Shown here piece by piece: positions 27,163-36,825 of a DNA stretch of 64,000 bases. Below the pieces are notes generated by a model. It made no database searches. It was not told the origin of the DNA and saw only the letters and a list, made by a program, of their open reading frames with translations. The stretch lies in the NCBI RefSeq assembly GCF_000952155.1, contig NZ_JYON01000026.1, positions 1 through 64,000 on the forward strand. The letters run 5' to 3'. Position 1 is the first letter of the stretch, and each line of letters opens with the position of its first letter. This stretch comes from Aliterella atlantica CENA595 (lineage in GTDB: Bacteria; Cyanobacteriota; Cyanobacteriia; Cyanobacteriales; Chroococcidiopsidaceae). Position numbers and translations under genes: made by a program.

Positions 27163-28029
27163 CTAGGGGGATCGAAACTCAACTATGTCGCGCTTGATTG
27201 TGACATCGTAATTGCTGAAAAAATCTTGTCCTAGTAGTCCTATATCTAAATCTGCTGAAGGAGCGATCGCAACAGGTACGTGCTTGATTACTGCGCCGCC
27301 TACTTCAATTGAATCGATGTAGCCAATCTCAAATTCTACATTGCGATCGCTAGCTGTGTTTGCCTTCGCTTTGCCTACTGGTACTACTCCTAATGCAGAT
27401 GCCATTTGCTGCGTAATTACAGTCCCGCTAGCGCCTGTGTCTACAATCATGTCAAATTGCCTTACACCGTTAAAATTTACATCAACTACGGGCGTTCCCC
27501 CAGTACGACTTTTGATTAACGCTTGAAATACCTTTTGATTGGGCGGTACTGCAACCGCAACGCTGGGAGTTGTAGGCGGAATTTGAGGAATTGCAGCTAT
27601 TTCTGGACGCGTTTGCAAGGGGCGGTTTGCCTGTTGTTTGGCATATTTGAGGTTTTGCTGGTATTGAATTAGCTTCTTTTGCGCCAGTGCTTTATCGGGG
27701 CTATTAGCAGGGATAGATTTCATTAAAGCGATCGCTTCGTTCCACTGACTTATTACCAAATTCCAGTCTTCCGGCGATTGTGCCGATTGGCTGATAGTTA
27801 AAGCGCCATAAGCTTTGTCTAACGCTACATCAAATTGATTTGGCTCTATTTTTTGCGGCTGTACGCTTGCTTTTGGTGTAGTTGGATGATTTTTCAGGGC
27901 TACTAATGGCGTGTTATCGATATTACTTTGACTATCTGCGGGATTATTGCTACTGCAACCAGTTCCAACAATTGTCAGCATTCCTGCGAGTAAAATTAAT
28001 ACTGTGCTAAAGGTCGAAAACTGCTGCAT
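27163..28029 (-). CDS. Retroviral-type aspartic protease domain lipoprotein
   Basis: A 288-residue protein with a lipobox-like signal (TIVGTGC). A helical middle (about 75-140, TPR-like in composition) precedes a pepsin-retropepsin domain with the catalytic motif FDMIVDTGASGTVITQQMA (about 197-215) and a later LGQDFFSNYDVTI block typical of this family. Single-domain retropepsins act as dimers. The likely location is the periplasmic face of a membrane. The substrate is unknown. Confidence 0.82.
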   Translation of the reverse strand: MQQFSTFSTVLILLAGMLTIVGTGCSSNNPADSQSNIDNTPLVALKNHPTTPKASVQPQKIEPNQFDVALDKAYGALTISQSAQSPEDWNLVISQWNEAIALMKSIPANSPDKALAQKKLIQYQQNLKYAKQQANRPLQTRPEIAAIPQIPPTTPSVAVAVPPNQKVFQALIKSRTGGTPVVDVNFNGVRQFDMIVDTGASGTVITQQMASALGVVPVGKAKANTASDRNVEFEIGYIDSIEVGGAVIKHVPVAIAPSADLDIGLLGQDFFSNYDVTIKRDIVEFRSP

Positions 28030-28238
28030 ATCTACGTATAATCCCGTAGGACAAATGTTTATAGTTTTTTTTGTTACCTAATCTAGAATACAAAAGTTTT
28101 TTTGGAACCGGAAGACCCTACTGCTCAAAATCGCAACCAATTAAGCTAGTCTTGTTCAATAATAAAATTTGCTTGTTTCAAGCTGATGGTTAATTCCGCT
28201 TGCTTTAGCATTTGCCAAGTCAAAAGGTACTGCAATCA

Positions 28239-29129
28239 ATGTTTATCGATAAACAAACTGGCGCAACCAAAATTAAGAATAGTCTAGTAATGGTAATAGC
28301 GATCGCCCTACCTATAGGCTTTGCTGCGTCAGTCAAAGCCTTAGAAGTCCAAGTTATACCCTCTAAGCCCAAACTAGGGGATACTTTATCAGTCGTAGTC
28401 ACTCCAGATAATCCTGCAAACAATCGCGCTCCGTCAATCACAGTCAATCAAAAGACTTATCCTACATTTGCGATCGCCCCTAACAAGTTTCGCGCCCTTT
28501 TACCCACAACGCCGCTAGAAAAACCAGGAAACAGAGTTTTGCAGGTCAAGTCTGGTGATGAAGCTAGCAAAATAGCTGTATATGTAGGCGATCGCAAATT
28601 TCCCGTCCAACGCATTACTTTACCACCAGGTAAATCGGGACTTAAAGCAACGCAACTCGAACTTAGCCGTGTCGCCGCCCTCAAGAACTTAAAAACACCG
28701 CAAAAATACTGGAACGGTACTTTCCTCAAACCCAATAAAGGGAGAATCACGACAATTTATGGCGTGCGCCGCTACTACAATGGCAAATTTGCCCAAGACT
28801 ACTACCATCGCGGCGTAGATTATGCAGGCGCAGTTGGTTCGCCAGTTATGGCTCCTGCTGACGGACGCATCGCTCTAGTAGGTAGAGTATCGCAAGGGTT
28901 TCGAGTTCACGGCAATATTATCGGTATCGATCACGGACAAGGCGTAATTACTACCTACCTGCACCTCAGCCGCATCAATGTCAAAGAAGGCGATTTTGTG
29001 AAAGCAGGTCAAGTTATAGGCGCAGTAGGAGGAACAGGAGCAGTTACAGGACCGCATTTACATTGGGGATTGTACGTTCAAGGCGAAGCAGTAGATCCCG
29101 TACCTTGGCGCGAGCGAAAATTTAATTAG
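28239..29129 (+). CDS. M23 family metallopeptidase (LytM-type)
   Basis: A 296-residue exported protein. The N-terminus has a signal-like helix (VMVIAIALPIGFAASVKA), then a beta-rich region (about 30-140), then the peptidase M23 domain. Metal-binding motifs are HRGVDYAGAVGSPVMAPADG (His and Asp), TTYLHLSRI and GPHLHWGLYVQGEAVDP. All expected zinc ligands are present, so it may cut peptidoglycan cross-links. ATG 28239 is chosen over TTG 28212. Confidence 0.92.
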   Translation: MFIDKQTGATKIKNSLVMVIAIALPIGFAASVKALEVQVIPSKPKLGDTLSVVVTPDNPANNRAPSITVNQKTYPTFAIAPNKFRALLPTTPLEKPGNRVLQVKSGDEASKIAVYVGDRKFPVQRITLPPGKSGLKATQLELSRVAALKNLKTPQKYWNGTFLKPNKGRITTIYGVRRYYNGKFAQDYYHRGVDYAGAVGSPVMAPADGRIALVGRVSQGFRVHGNIIGIDHGQGVITTYLHLSRINVKEGDFVKAGQVIGAVGGTGAVTGPHLHWGLYVQGEAVDPVPWRERKFN

Positions 29130-29215
29130 GGAGATTTTGCAATTTTCCGATAAGAGTAGGGCAAAATTAGTGAGTAATCCTGTCACCAACAAAGTGCAGT
29201 AGAGTTAGAGGCGTT

Positions 29216-29773
29216 ATGGGTATTGAAAAAATAGTTGAACAAGCCCTTCAAACAGGCTATCTTACACCAGCAATGGAAGCCGAGGTAGGCTCTATCTGTG
29301 ATGCTGCCTCGGAGCTTTCTGTCGCTGAATATATGGCGTTAGATAAATTAATGGGTTCGCTGTTAACTGGTGAAGTGGTGGCAGTACAGCGCAAACAGTT
29401 TATCAACGTCATGGAAGAGTTGGTACTTACAGAAGCTTTAGCTAGAGTCGCAGAAATAGAAGTTACTAGCGAACAGCACTTAGATGTAGGCGATATTGCC
29501 GCTTATGCTCTCAATCGCCTGCCACCTTTGTATGCTACCACCGAGGAAGGTGGTAATTACCAACGGCAACGCGCCAGAGAAGAACTGCAAGACTTAATTG
29601 CCCAACAAGTCAACGAAGCAATTTCTCGAAACTTAGATCGTCCTGACTTTTTTCCAGAACGGCAAGCTTTGGGCAAAAATACTGGTAATGAGGTGTTAAA
29701 ACAAGTCAGTACATTGCTGCAAGTTTACGCGCCTAATTTCGAGCAAGAATCAGACGTAGGCAGAAACTCCTAG
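29216..29773 (+). CDS. comFB: ComFB-family protein
   Basis: A 185-residue protein. The core NVMEELVLTEALARVAEIEVTS followed by LDVGDIAAYALNRLPPLYATTEEG (about 63-110) is the late-competence ComFB signature. From published work, cyanobacterial ComFB proteins bind cyclic dinucleotides and affect motility and competence. A conserved N-terminal segment (MGIEKIVEQALQTGYLTPAMEAEV) and a C-terminal extension are typical of the cyanobacterial form. No pilus genes are next to it here. Confidence 0.82.
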   Translation: MGIEKIVEQALQTGYLTPAMEAEVGSICDAASELSVAEYMALDKLMGSLLTGEVVAVQRKQFINVMEELVLTEALARVAEIEVTSEQHLDVGDIAAYALNRLPPLYATTEEGGNYQRQRAREELQDLIAQQVNEAISRNLDRPDFFPERQALGKNTGNEVLKQVSTLLQVYAPNFEQESDVGRNS

Positions 29774-29988
29774 ATGCAGGTTGAAATATAAGTTTAAGTT
29801 CAAATATCGCGCCTCCGACTTCTTAACAAAGCTTTATTAGCGATCGCCTGCATATTTAGCAAAAAGTGGGCAAACTAAATGAAAGAGGAGAATTGTTGCA
29901 GTTGGCGATCTAAAGAGCGATCGGCTCAAACTTTAAATCCCGATCTGCGACACTACAAAAACAATTTGTAGGTGTGGGAGGAGGAACG

Positions 29989-30177
29989 ATGCTTGAAAAA
30001 CTATTATTAGCCTTCATCATTACGTTGTGCCTAAACCTGTTTTTGGGAGCTAAACTGCCAAACAGTACGAATACCACCGCTATAACTCATATAGCCGAAC
30101 ATTCGTCCCTAATAGGAAAATGGCTAGCAAGTCGCCCTGATTGGCAGCAATATAAGTCGCCATCACACGGAATCTAG
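29989..30177 (+). CDS. Small membrane-anchored peptide, unknown
   Basis: A 62-residue protein starting MLEKLLLAFIITLCLNLFLGAKLP, a single hydrophobic helix, then a hydrophilic tail ending in WLASRPDWQQYKSPSHGI. ATG 29989 has a very strong Shine-Dalgarno (GGGAGGAGGAA), which favours it over GTG 29974. I do not recognise a family. It lies before the ECF sigma gene, but no shared operon is obvious. Confidence 0.5.
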   Translation: MLEKLLLAFIITLCLNLFLGAKLPNSTNTTAITHIAEHSSLIGKWLASRPDWQQYKSPSHGI

Positions 30178-30273
30178 TCAAACATACTAAATGGCAAATT
30201 ACCGCCAAGCGCGGGAACTTCCCCCCGATAGCGATGTCTATTAACCAGGGACGTTTTCAAGTCATTGGCGTGT

Positions 30274-30930
30274 ATGAGTCAAGTAATTCCTATATCCTGG
30301 TCAACTGCTGAGGCAAAGGTTCCTCAAGCGCCAGTGCAAGTAGATAAATTGTCTAATTACGATTTAATTTTGCGTTGTCAAGCAGGGCTGCGTCCAGACC
30401 GCACCGCCTTTGCCGAATTGTTGCGACGCTATCAATCTCATGTCGATCGAGTTTTGTATCACCTAGCACCTGATTGGCAAGATCGTTCGGATTTAGCGCA
30501 AGAAGTGTGGATTCGCGTTTATCGCAACATCAAGCGCCTGCAAGAACCTGTCAAGTTCCGCGGGTGGCTGAGTCGAATTGCGACAAACTTGTTTTACGAT
30601 GAATTACGCAAGCGCAAGCGCGTTGCTAGTCCCTTATCATTAGACGCGCCGCGTTCGATGGAAGATGGTGAAATGGATTGGGAAATTGCTGGTGACAATC
30701 CCTCTCCAGAGGAGGAGTTGACGACCCGTGAATTTTATGAACAATTACAAGAGGCGATCGCCGATTTGCCAGAAGTGTTTCGCACTACTATAGTCCTAAG
30801 AGAAATTGAAGGGATGCCTTACGAGGACATTGCCGAAATTACTAAAGTCTCTCTAGGAACTGTAAAATCGCGCATCGCCAGAGCTAGAGCTAGACTGCAA
30901 TCTCAACTACAAAACTACTTAGATGGTTAG
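30274..30930 (+). CDS. ECF-type RNA polymerase sigma factor (SigG-like)
   Basis: A 218-residue ECF sigma factor. Region 2 is seen in DLAQEVWIRVYRNIKRLQEPVKFRGWLSRIATNLFYDELRKRKR (about 75-118). Region 4 is ALADLPEVFRTTIVLREIEGMPYEDIAEITKVSLGTVKSRIARARARL (about 160-207), here starting EAIADLP. The layout and N-terminus (MSQVIPISWS) match the cyanobacterial SigG group, which responds to envelope or light stress. ATG 30274 is preferred over TTG 30265. The anti-sigma gene follows. Confidence 0.92.
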   Translation: MSQVIPISWSTAEAKVPQAPVQVDKLSNYDLILRCQAGLRPDRTAFAELLRRYQSHVDRVLYHLAPDWQDRSDLAQEVWIRVYRNIKRLQEPVKFRGWLSRIATNLFYDELRKRKRVASPLSLDAPRSMEDGEMDWEIAGDNPSPEEELTTREFYEQLQEAIADLPEVFRTTIVLREIEGMPYEDIAEITKVSLGTVKSRIARARARLQSQLQNYLDG

Positions 30931-30989
30931 TAATTTGGCACAAATTGTCCGTAATTGTACCCCTTGTATCTCTTGGCAGTAGTGTTAAA

Positions 30990-31562
30990 ATGACTTTTGA
31001 ATTTGAGGATCGCAAACACGAAAACACTCAACTGCCAAATAACTTGTCAGCGCCGAACCCTGGTCATACCCATCAATTAATAAGTATTATGAACACACAG
31101 AAGCGCGATCGCTTCGAGTTACTAAGTGCCTACCTAGACGGTGAAGTTACTGCCACTGAAAGGCGACAAGTAGAAGAATGGCTCGACAAAGATGTTGAGA
31201 CTCAGCGGCTATATTCTAGGCTATTGAATTTACGCAGCAATTTTCAGTCGCTACCCGTACCGTCAGCCCAACCAGTAGAGCAAACAATTGGGCAGGTGTT
31301 TGGCAAGATAGACAAGCGTCGCAGACACCGCTCAGTAGCGTGGGGAGGTGCAGCGATCGCCGCTATGGTTGTAGCAGCACTATCAAGTGTAGTTCCAGGT
31401 CGTCAAGTCTGGCAAATGGCAAATGTCAACAATTCAGCAGCTAGCGAACCATTGTACGTTGCTTTGAATACGCCTGTAGTTGAGATTCCTGACACTGTGC
31501 TTGCACCCGCTCACAAAAGCGCACCAGCACAGCCAGCAAAGCTACACCAGCAGAATAACTAA
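30990..31562 (+). CDS. Anti-sigma factor for the adjacent ECF sigma
   Basis: A 190-residue protein with an anti-sigma-like helical domain (RFELLSAYLDGEVTATERRQVEEWLDKD, about 38-65) without the His-x3-Cys-x2-Cys zinc motif, then one membrane helix (VAWGGAAIAAMVVAALSSVV) and a C-terminal tail facing outward. Such layout retains a sigma factor at the membrane. The start could be ATG 30990 or ATG 31089 (MNTQKRD). It lies 59 nt after the sigma gene. Confidence 0.75.
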   Translation: MTFEFEDRKHENTQLPNNLSAPNPGHTHQLISIMNTQKRDRFELLSAYLDGEVTATERRQVEEWLDKDVETQRLYSRLLNLRSNFQSLPVPSAQPVEQTIGQVFGKIDKRRRHRSVAWGGAAIAAMVVAALSSVVPGRQVWQMANVNNSAASEPLYVALNTPVVEIPDTVLAPAHKSAPAQPAKLHQQNN

Positions 31563-31969
31563 AAAATATAGTCTAATTTAAAGTCCCACCAACCATTTTT
31601 AATAAACACGCCACCATAAGCCGCAATTTTTTGTCGGCTCATTGAATAAGTCCAAACCTTTGCCAGCGGTTCGAGATTTGAGTGATAAACTTCAACTCGA
31701 TGCCGCTGGTAATCATTTTGGCTAGCTAATCTATCGGGATGATAATCTTCCAATTCATCAAGCGCGGTTAAAACTGTAGAATCTAAAAATGAAAGTACAT
31801 AACCGCGTACCAAGTAATTTTCTGGGAAAATTGCTGCCGGATAGCCAAAAGGTAGCGCAAATAACTTACCATAGGCGATCGCTTCTTGCACCTCTGCTAC
31901 CTGGTCGCAGTAACGTTGATAATTGATCTCTCCTGGTTTCAGCGTGCCATAAACAAAGACTTTTAACAC
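31559..31969 (-). CDS. Gamma-glutamylcyclotransferase (AIG2/GGCT) family protein
   Basis: A 136-residue protein beginning LKVFVYGTLKPGEINY, the substrate-loop signature YGTLxxG of the GGCT-like fold. The catalytic Glu should lie in VLTALDELEDYHPD (about 76-89). Family members cleave gamma-glutamyl groups to 5-oxoproline, but many have unknown substrates. The GTG start overlaps the methylase stop (GTGTTAA), so it is coupled to the restriction-modification operon; that may be chance. Its 3' end overlaps the convergent anti-sigma gene by 4 nt. Confidence 0.8.
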   Translation of the reverse strand: MLKVFVYGTLKPGEINYQRYCDQVAEVQEAIAYGKLFALPFGYPAAIFPENYLVRGYVLSFLDSTVLTALDELEDYHPDRLASQNDYQRHRVEVYHSNLEPLAKVWTYSMSRQKIAAYGGVFIKNGWWDFKLDYIF

Positions 31970-32871
31970 AAAGAATCCTCAACAAAAATATTTTCTGCTT
32001 CAGACCTACTTACTAAATCTATACTTAGTTGTTTTACTTGCTGGTTTAATTGTTTCAGAGAGTAGTTAGAAATTAATAATTCTTTACCTTTTGCTGCAGT
32101 TTTTTGTTTGTAATTATTCATGCCATATTGAACTTCCAACTCTGCTATTTCCGCAAAATCAAATAACTTTCTAACTTCCTGGCAATCATCATAAGTAAGT
32201 AACCATCTGTGCTGGCATTTCCTTACATTAGCAGCAAATCTCTCATGGTCAAAACTTGTATGTAAATTTCCTTTCACCCCGTACAGCTTGGATTTTGTTG
32301 GTTGGTAATAAGGCGGATCGAGAAATAAAAACACATCTTCTCCATCTTGGTGCAAGAGTTTATCGTAATCGCTACAAGTAATACAAACTGTATCTAAATA
32401 AGCAGATAAATTTTTTAATCTCTCAATAGATGATTCAGTAAATCTTTTTTCAAAAGCTTGCTGAGAATAACCTCCTGAATCCATAATTCCTGAAAAAGTA
32501 ATCCGATTCATAATAAAAAAGCGAACTGCTCTATCAAATTCAGAAAATATGCGATCGCTCTGATTTAGATAGTTATATAGCTTTTTGCCATTTTGGTAAC
32601 TTTCTTTGAGAATAGTTACATGACTTACTAAACTATCTAGATCGTCTCTAACATATTTCCAAAAGCAGTATAAGTCACTGTTTAGATCGTTAATCCAATA
32701 TTTATTTATTCTATTCTGGAAAACACTTTTAACAGCAAGGAAAACTGAACCTCCACCTACAAATGGCTCTCTAAACTCAGATATATTTGTAGGAATATAT
32801 GGCAATAAATAATTTATAACCTTTGATTTTCCTCCTGGATATCTCAAAGGACTTTTAATATGTTTAGACAT
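31963..32871 (-). CDS. D12-class N6-adenine DNA methyltransferase (Dam/DpnM type)
   Basis: A 302-residue enzyme. Motif X is SPLRYPGGKSKVINYLLPY (about 7-25), motif I EPFVGGGSVFLAV and motif IV FLDPPYYQPT, giving the alpha-group order of Dam/DpnM. It methylates adenine N6 in a short site I cannot tell from the sequence. The gene overlaps the upstream 377-residue gene by 8 nt, and together they look like a type II restriction-modification pair. The region is AT-rich with one HIP1 site. Confidence 0.92.
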   Translation of the reverse strand: MSKHIKSPLRYPGGKSKVINYLLPYIPTNISEFREPFVGGGSVFLAVKSVFQNRINKYWINDLNSDLYCFWKYVRDDLDSLVSHVTILKESYQNGKKLYNYLNQSDRIFSEFDRAVRFFIMNRITFSGIMDSGGYSQQAFEKRFTESSIERLKNLSAYLDTVCITCSDYDKLLHQDGEDVFLFLDPPYYQPTKSKLYGVKGNLHTSFDHERFAANVRKCQHRWLLTYDDCQEVRKLFDFAEIAELEVQYGMNNYKQKTAAKGKELLISNYSLKQLNQQVKQLSIDLVSRSEAENIFVEDSLC

Positions 32872-33997
32872 TAGAAGTTATGAGAACGTTTAGCTTAGAA
32901 TTTTGCTTTGTCTCTAAATTTAAAGACTGGACTATTTTTATTTGATTCTTTTTAAAGCTATTAATATGACAAAATTCTTCTATTGCAGTAGTTTCATTAG
33001 GAAAATGAAGAGAACCATTTACTTTTCCGGTAAGTTTTAAGCGGGTAGTAAACTCTACTGGATTATCGTCCAAATATAAATATTCTAAGTTACTAAAAAG
33101 TATTAATTTAAATAATCCATCTTTAATATCATCTTCGGAAGGCATTTGCCTTGAACTAGAGTTCTTTGATTCTTGAATAATAAATATTGTGCCTTGTTGA
33201 TAAACTTCGTCAGATGTTAAATGATACATTCCTCCTAAGTAATTAGATATGGAGAATACTCCTTTGTAGCCATCAGATAAATATTCTAGCTTATGTTTAG
33301 TGGTTGACTCTCTACGTGCAGCAGCTAGCGATCTATCTAAAGTTGATTCCTTAAAACTTTGAATGCTAAACTTACCATCTCTTTTAAAACTATTAAGTAC
33401 CTCAATATGTTTTGAATATGGATGTAGTTTTACATTCTGGGTAGACGATATATTTTTGTAGCTGTTAACAGCGTTTAAATATACTGTCTCAAAATCTTTC
33501 TCAAAATGAGTAGTGTTCCAATGTAAAGCCGTTAGCTGATAGTGACTAATTTCTAATAATTTTTGGTTGATATACTCGTTGCTAAACTTTTGATTTTTAA
33601 TTTTGTTTATATTGCTGTCTGTTACTCTATCGGCGCGTTCGTACCAAGCAAGGATAATATATACATTTAGTAAATTCATCCAAGACATTGTAATAAAATT
33701 TAGCCTATCGTTATCGCCGTCCGCCCCTTCATCTTTGATTATGGGAATGATTGTAACTTTTTTAGAGTTCAAATGATAAGTATTATAAATTCTAGCAAAA
33801 GGATATGTTCTTGTGCGTTTGGGAGATTTCCATTGAGAAAAAGCAAGATTGTTTTGCAGGGAATCTAAGCTAATTATGCCGAATGGTTTTGACTGATTGA
33901 TATTAAAGTTATTGAAATCGTAAGTTGTTAAATTAGGAATCAAAACTGGTGCGTAAACAACATCTCTAATAAAACCTCGAAAATTAAGTATATTCAT
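32864..33997 (-). CDS. Putative type II restriction endonuclease paired with the D12 methylase
   Basis: A 377-residue protein with no family I can name. The C-terminal half has GTIFIIQESKNSSSRQMPSEDD (about 274-295), which resembles the second half of a PD-(D/E)XK site (Q/E-x-S-K). An upstream acidic residue would be in LTSDEVYQQ. The N-terminus is hydrophilic with ADGDNDRLNFITMSWMNLLN. ATG 33997 is chosen over TTG 34000. The gene is AT-rich (few HIP1 sites), typical of acquired restriction genes. The call rests mainly on its overlap with the methylase. Confidence 0.55.
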   Translation of the reverse strand: MNILNFRGFIRDVVYAPVLIPNLTTYDFNNFNINQSKPFGIISLDSLQNNLAFSQWKSPKRTRTYPFARIYNTYHLNSKKVTIIPIIKDEGADGDNDRLNFITMSWMNLLNVYIILAWYERADRVTDSNINKIKNQKFSNEYINQKLLEISHYQLTALHWNTTHFEKDFETVYLNAVNSYKNISSTQNVKLHPYSKHIEVLNSFKRDGKFSIQSFKESTLDRSLAAARRESTTKHKLEYLSDGYKGVFSISNYLGGMYHLTSDEVYQQGTIFIIQESKNSSSRQMPSEDDIKDGLFKLILFSNLEYLYLDDNPVEFTTRLKLTGKVNGSLHFPNETTAIEEFCHINSFKKNQIKIVQSLNLETKQNSKLNVLITSNV

Positions 33998-34148
33998 CAA
34001 CCAAGATAACTACAAACAGTAAAAAGACATGAAAAACGTTATAGCAGAATCTAAAGACCTATGCGATCGCACAAATTCAAGCCATCAACAGAGTGTGTCA
34101 CAATAGCGATCGCACAAGTGTTATTGCTAAATGGATTAGGAGTTTTTT

Positions 34149-36710
34149 GTGGAGTCCCGTTATACCCCCGCAGCAATCGAGGAAAAGTGGCAAAAAAGTT
34201 GGGCAGAACAAGGCTTAGACCGTACTTCAGAAGACAAGAGTAAGCCGAAATTCTACGCTCTATCTATGTTCCCCTATCCATCGGGCAGCCTGCACATGGG
34301 TCACGTCCGCAACTATGTAATTACTGATGTAATTGCTAGACTCAAGCGGATGCAAGGCTATCGGGTATTGCACCCGATGGGGTGGGATGCGTTTGGCTTA
34401 CCTGCCGAAAATGCGGCAATTGAGCGAGGAATAGCGCCTGCTAAGTGGACTTATCAAAATATTGCCCAAATGCGGAGTCAATTACAGCGCTTGGGTTTAT
34501 CAATAGACTGGGAAAAAGAAATTGCTACTTGTTCGCCCGATTATTATAAGTGGACGCAGTGGCTATTTTTGCAATTTTTTCAAGCTGGACTTGCCTATCA
34601 AAAAGAAGCTGCGGTAAATTGGGACCCAATAGACCAAACTGTACTAGCTAACGAGCAAGTAGATAGCGAAGGGCGATCGTGGCGTAGTGGCGCTATAGTG
34701 GAGCGTAAACTATTGCGGCAGTGGTTTTTGAAAATTACTGACTATGCCGAACAACTATTAAGCGATTTAGATAAGCTGACGGGATGGCCCGATCGCGTTA
34801 AGCTGATGCAAGCAAATTGGATCGGTAAATCTGTCGGTGCTTACTTAGAGTTTCCAATTGTGGGGCTAGATGAGAAAATTGGCGTGTTTACAACTCGCCC
34901 CGATACTGTGTACGGCGTTACCTATGTAGTTTTAGCGCCAGAACACCCATTAACTCCTAGCGTTACTACACCAGAGCAAAAAGAAGCAGTAGAAGCATTT
35001 ATTCAAGAAGTTGCCAACCAAAGCGAGTTGGAACGTACGGCGGAAGATAAACCCAAGCGCGGGATTCCTACAGGTGGTAAGGCAATTAACCCGTTTACTG
35101 GGGAAGAAATACCAATTTGGATTGCTGACTATGTATTGTATGAATACGGTACGGGGGCAGTGATGGGCGTTCCTGCCCACGATACGCGTGATTTTCAGTT
35201 TGCTAAACAAAAAAATCTACCAATTCAGGTTGTAATTGTATCGCCCAACGATGTAGAGACGTTGCATGCAACGTCTCTACAGGCGGCATATACAGAACCA
35301 GGAATTTTGATTAATTCTGATTCATTTAATGGTATGGATTCATTGCAGGCAAAACAAGCGATCGTCCAATATGCCGAACAACAAGGCTATGGTAAAGCCC
35401 GCATCCAATACCGACTTAGAGATTGGTTGATTTCCAGACAGCGTTACTGGGGCGCACCAATTCCAATTATTCACTGTCCTAGTTGCGGCAGCGTAGCTGT
35501 ACCAGAAAAAGATTTACCTGTTAAATTGCCTGAAGATGTAGCATTTACTGGGCGCGGTGGTTCTCCGTTGGCACAGTTAGATAGTTGGGTAAACGTACCA
35601 TGTCCTAGTTGTGGCACGCCAGCTAGACGCGAAACCGATACGATGGATACTTTTATCGATTCTTCGTGGTATTTCTTGCGCTTTCCTGATGCGAGGAATG
35701 AAACAGAGGTTTTTGATTCTAGTCAGACTAATGACTGGATGGCTGTAGACCAATATGTAGGTGGAATAGAACACGCGATCTTACATTTATTGTATTCGCG
35801 GTTTTTTACTAAAGTATTGCGCGATCGCCATCTGCTCAATTTTGACGAACCTTTCCAACGCCTGCTAACTCAAGGAATGGTTCAAGGAGCTACTTACAAA
35901 AACCCTGTTACTGGTAAATATATCTCTCCAGCGCAGGTAAATGCGGCAGAACCAAAAGATCCAGAAACAGGTGAGGCGTTAGAAGTTTTCTTTGAGAAAA
36001 TGTCTAAGTCGAAATACAACGGCGTAGCACCTGAAGATGTAATTGAGAACTACGGTGTAGATACAGCGCGGATGTTTATTCTCTTTAAAGCGCCGCCAGA
36101 AAAAGACTTGGAATGGGAACAAGCAGACGTTGAAGGGCAATTTCGCTTTCTCAACCGCGTTTGGCGTTTAGTAACTGAGTTTGGTACTAAAGGCGCATCA
36201 TTTACCCAAACAAATAATCTCAGCCAGCCGGAAAAAGAACTACGTCGGGCAATTCATACTGCGATTAAGGAAATTACTGAAGACTTGGAAGGCGAATATC
36301 AATTCAATACAGCCGTTTCCGAATTGATGAAACTAAGTAATGCGCTTGCTGATGCTAAGTGTAAAGCTTCGCCTGTTTATGCAGAAGGAATTAGGGCGCT
36401 AATTCAACTACTTGCACCTTTTGCGCCGCATATTGCCGAGGAATTGTGGCATTTAGACGGTAATTCTGACTCAGTGCATCAACAAACTTGGCTCAAATAC
36501 GAACCTGATGCTTTAGTTGCTGATGAAATCACCTTGGTAATTCAGATTATGGGTAAAACCAGAGGCACAATCCAAGTTCCCGCCCAAGCAGACAAGCAAG
36601 CTCTGGAAAAGTATGCCCGCGAATCAGAAGTTGCTCAACGTCATATAGAAGGTAAAGAGATTAAAAAAGCGATCGTTGTGCCTGGAAAGTTGGTAAACTT
36701 TGTAATTTAG
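34149..36710 (+). CDS. leuS: Leucyl-tRNA synthetase
   Basis: LeuRS charges tRNA-Leu and edits misactivated amino acids. It has 853 residues. The HIGH-type motif is [15 protein letters not shown] (about 38-52) and the KMSKS motif is [11 protein letters not shown] (about 614-624). The CP1 editing domain (about 220-410) has [20 protein letters not shown] 28-nt palindrome lies inside CP1 at 35253-35280 and encodes VETLHATSL in frame. The start is GTG at 34149. Standard C-terminal anticodon-binding part is present. Confidence 0.97.
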   Translation: MESRYTPAAIEEKWQKSWAEQGLDRTSEDKSKPKFYALSMFPYPSGSLHMGHVRNYVITDVIARLKRMQGYRVLHPMGWDAFGLPAENAAIERGIAPAKWTYQNIAQMRSQLQRLGLSIDWEKEIATCSPDYYKWTQWLFLQFFQAGLAYQKEAAVNWDPIDQTVLANEQVDSEGRSWRSGAIVERKLLRQWFLKITDYAEQLLSDLDKLTGWPDRVKLMQANWIGKSVGAYLEFPIVGLDEKIGVFTTRPDTVYGVTYVVLAPEHPLTPSVTTPEQKEAVEAFIQEVANQSELERTAEDKPKRGIPTGGKAINPFTGEEIPIWIADYVLYEYGTGAVMGVPAHDTRDFQFAKQKNLPIQVVIVSPNDVETLHATSLQAAYTEPGILINSDSFNGMDSLQAKQAIVQYAEQQGYGKARIQYRLRDWLISRQRYWGAPIPIIHCPSCGSVAVPEKDLPVKLPEDVAFTGRGGSPLAQLDSWVNVPCPSCGTPARRETDTMDTFIDSSWYFLRFPDARNETEVFDSSQTNDWMAVDQYVGGIEHAILHLLYSRFFTKVLRDRHLLNFDEPFQRLLTQGMVQGATYKNPVTGKYISPAQVNAAEPKDPETGEALEVFFEKMSKSKYNGVAPEDVIENYGVDTARMFILFKAPPEKDLEWEQADVEGQFRFLNRVWRLVTEFGTKGASFTQTNNLSQPEKELRRAIHTAIKEITEDLEGEYQFNTAVSELMKLSNALADAKCKASPVYAEGIRALIQLLAPFAPHIAEELWHLDGNSDSVHQQTWLKYEPDALVADEITLVIQIMGKTRGTIQVPAQADKQALEKYARESEVAQRHIEGKEIKKAIVVPGKLVNFVI
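35253..35280. repeat. 28-nt perfect palindrome inside leuS
   Basis: The arms GTAGAGACGTTGCA / TGCAACGTCTCTAC form a perfect 28-nt palindrome. It lies in the reading frame of leuS, in the CP1 editing domain, and adds about nine residues. From memory this palindrome is a dispersed repeat in several filamentous cyanobacteria. It keeps the frame, so it is tolerated. Confidence 0.8.
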
Positions 36711-36825
36711 CGATTTTTGGCAGCCGATCGCCTGCTAAAGCGCGATCGCGCTGCTTGCCAAAACTTGCTCTACAAGCTATTGACTATAATAAGGAAAGAC
36801 TTTTCAGGATGGAGTTAGGTCGCCA

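Noticed and set aside
36739-36752. HIP1-based palindrome after leuS as a terminator
   Set aside because: Only 14 nt with no loop space and no T-run; HIP1 sites are common here.
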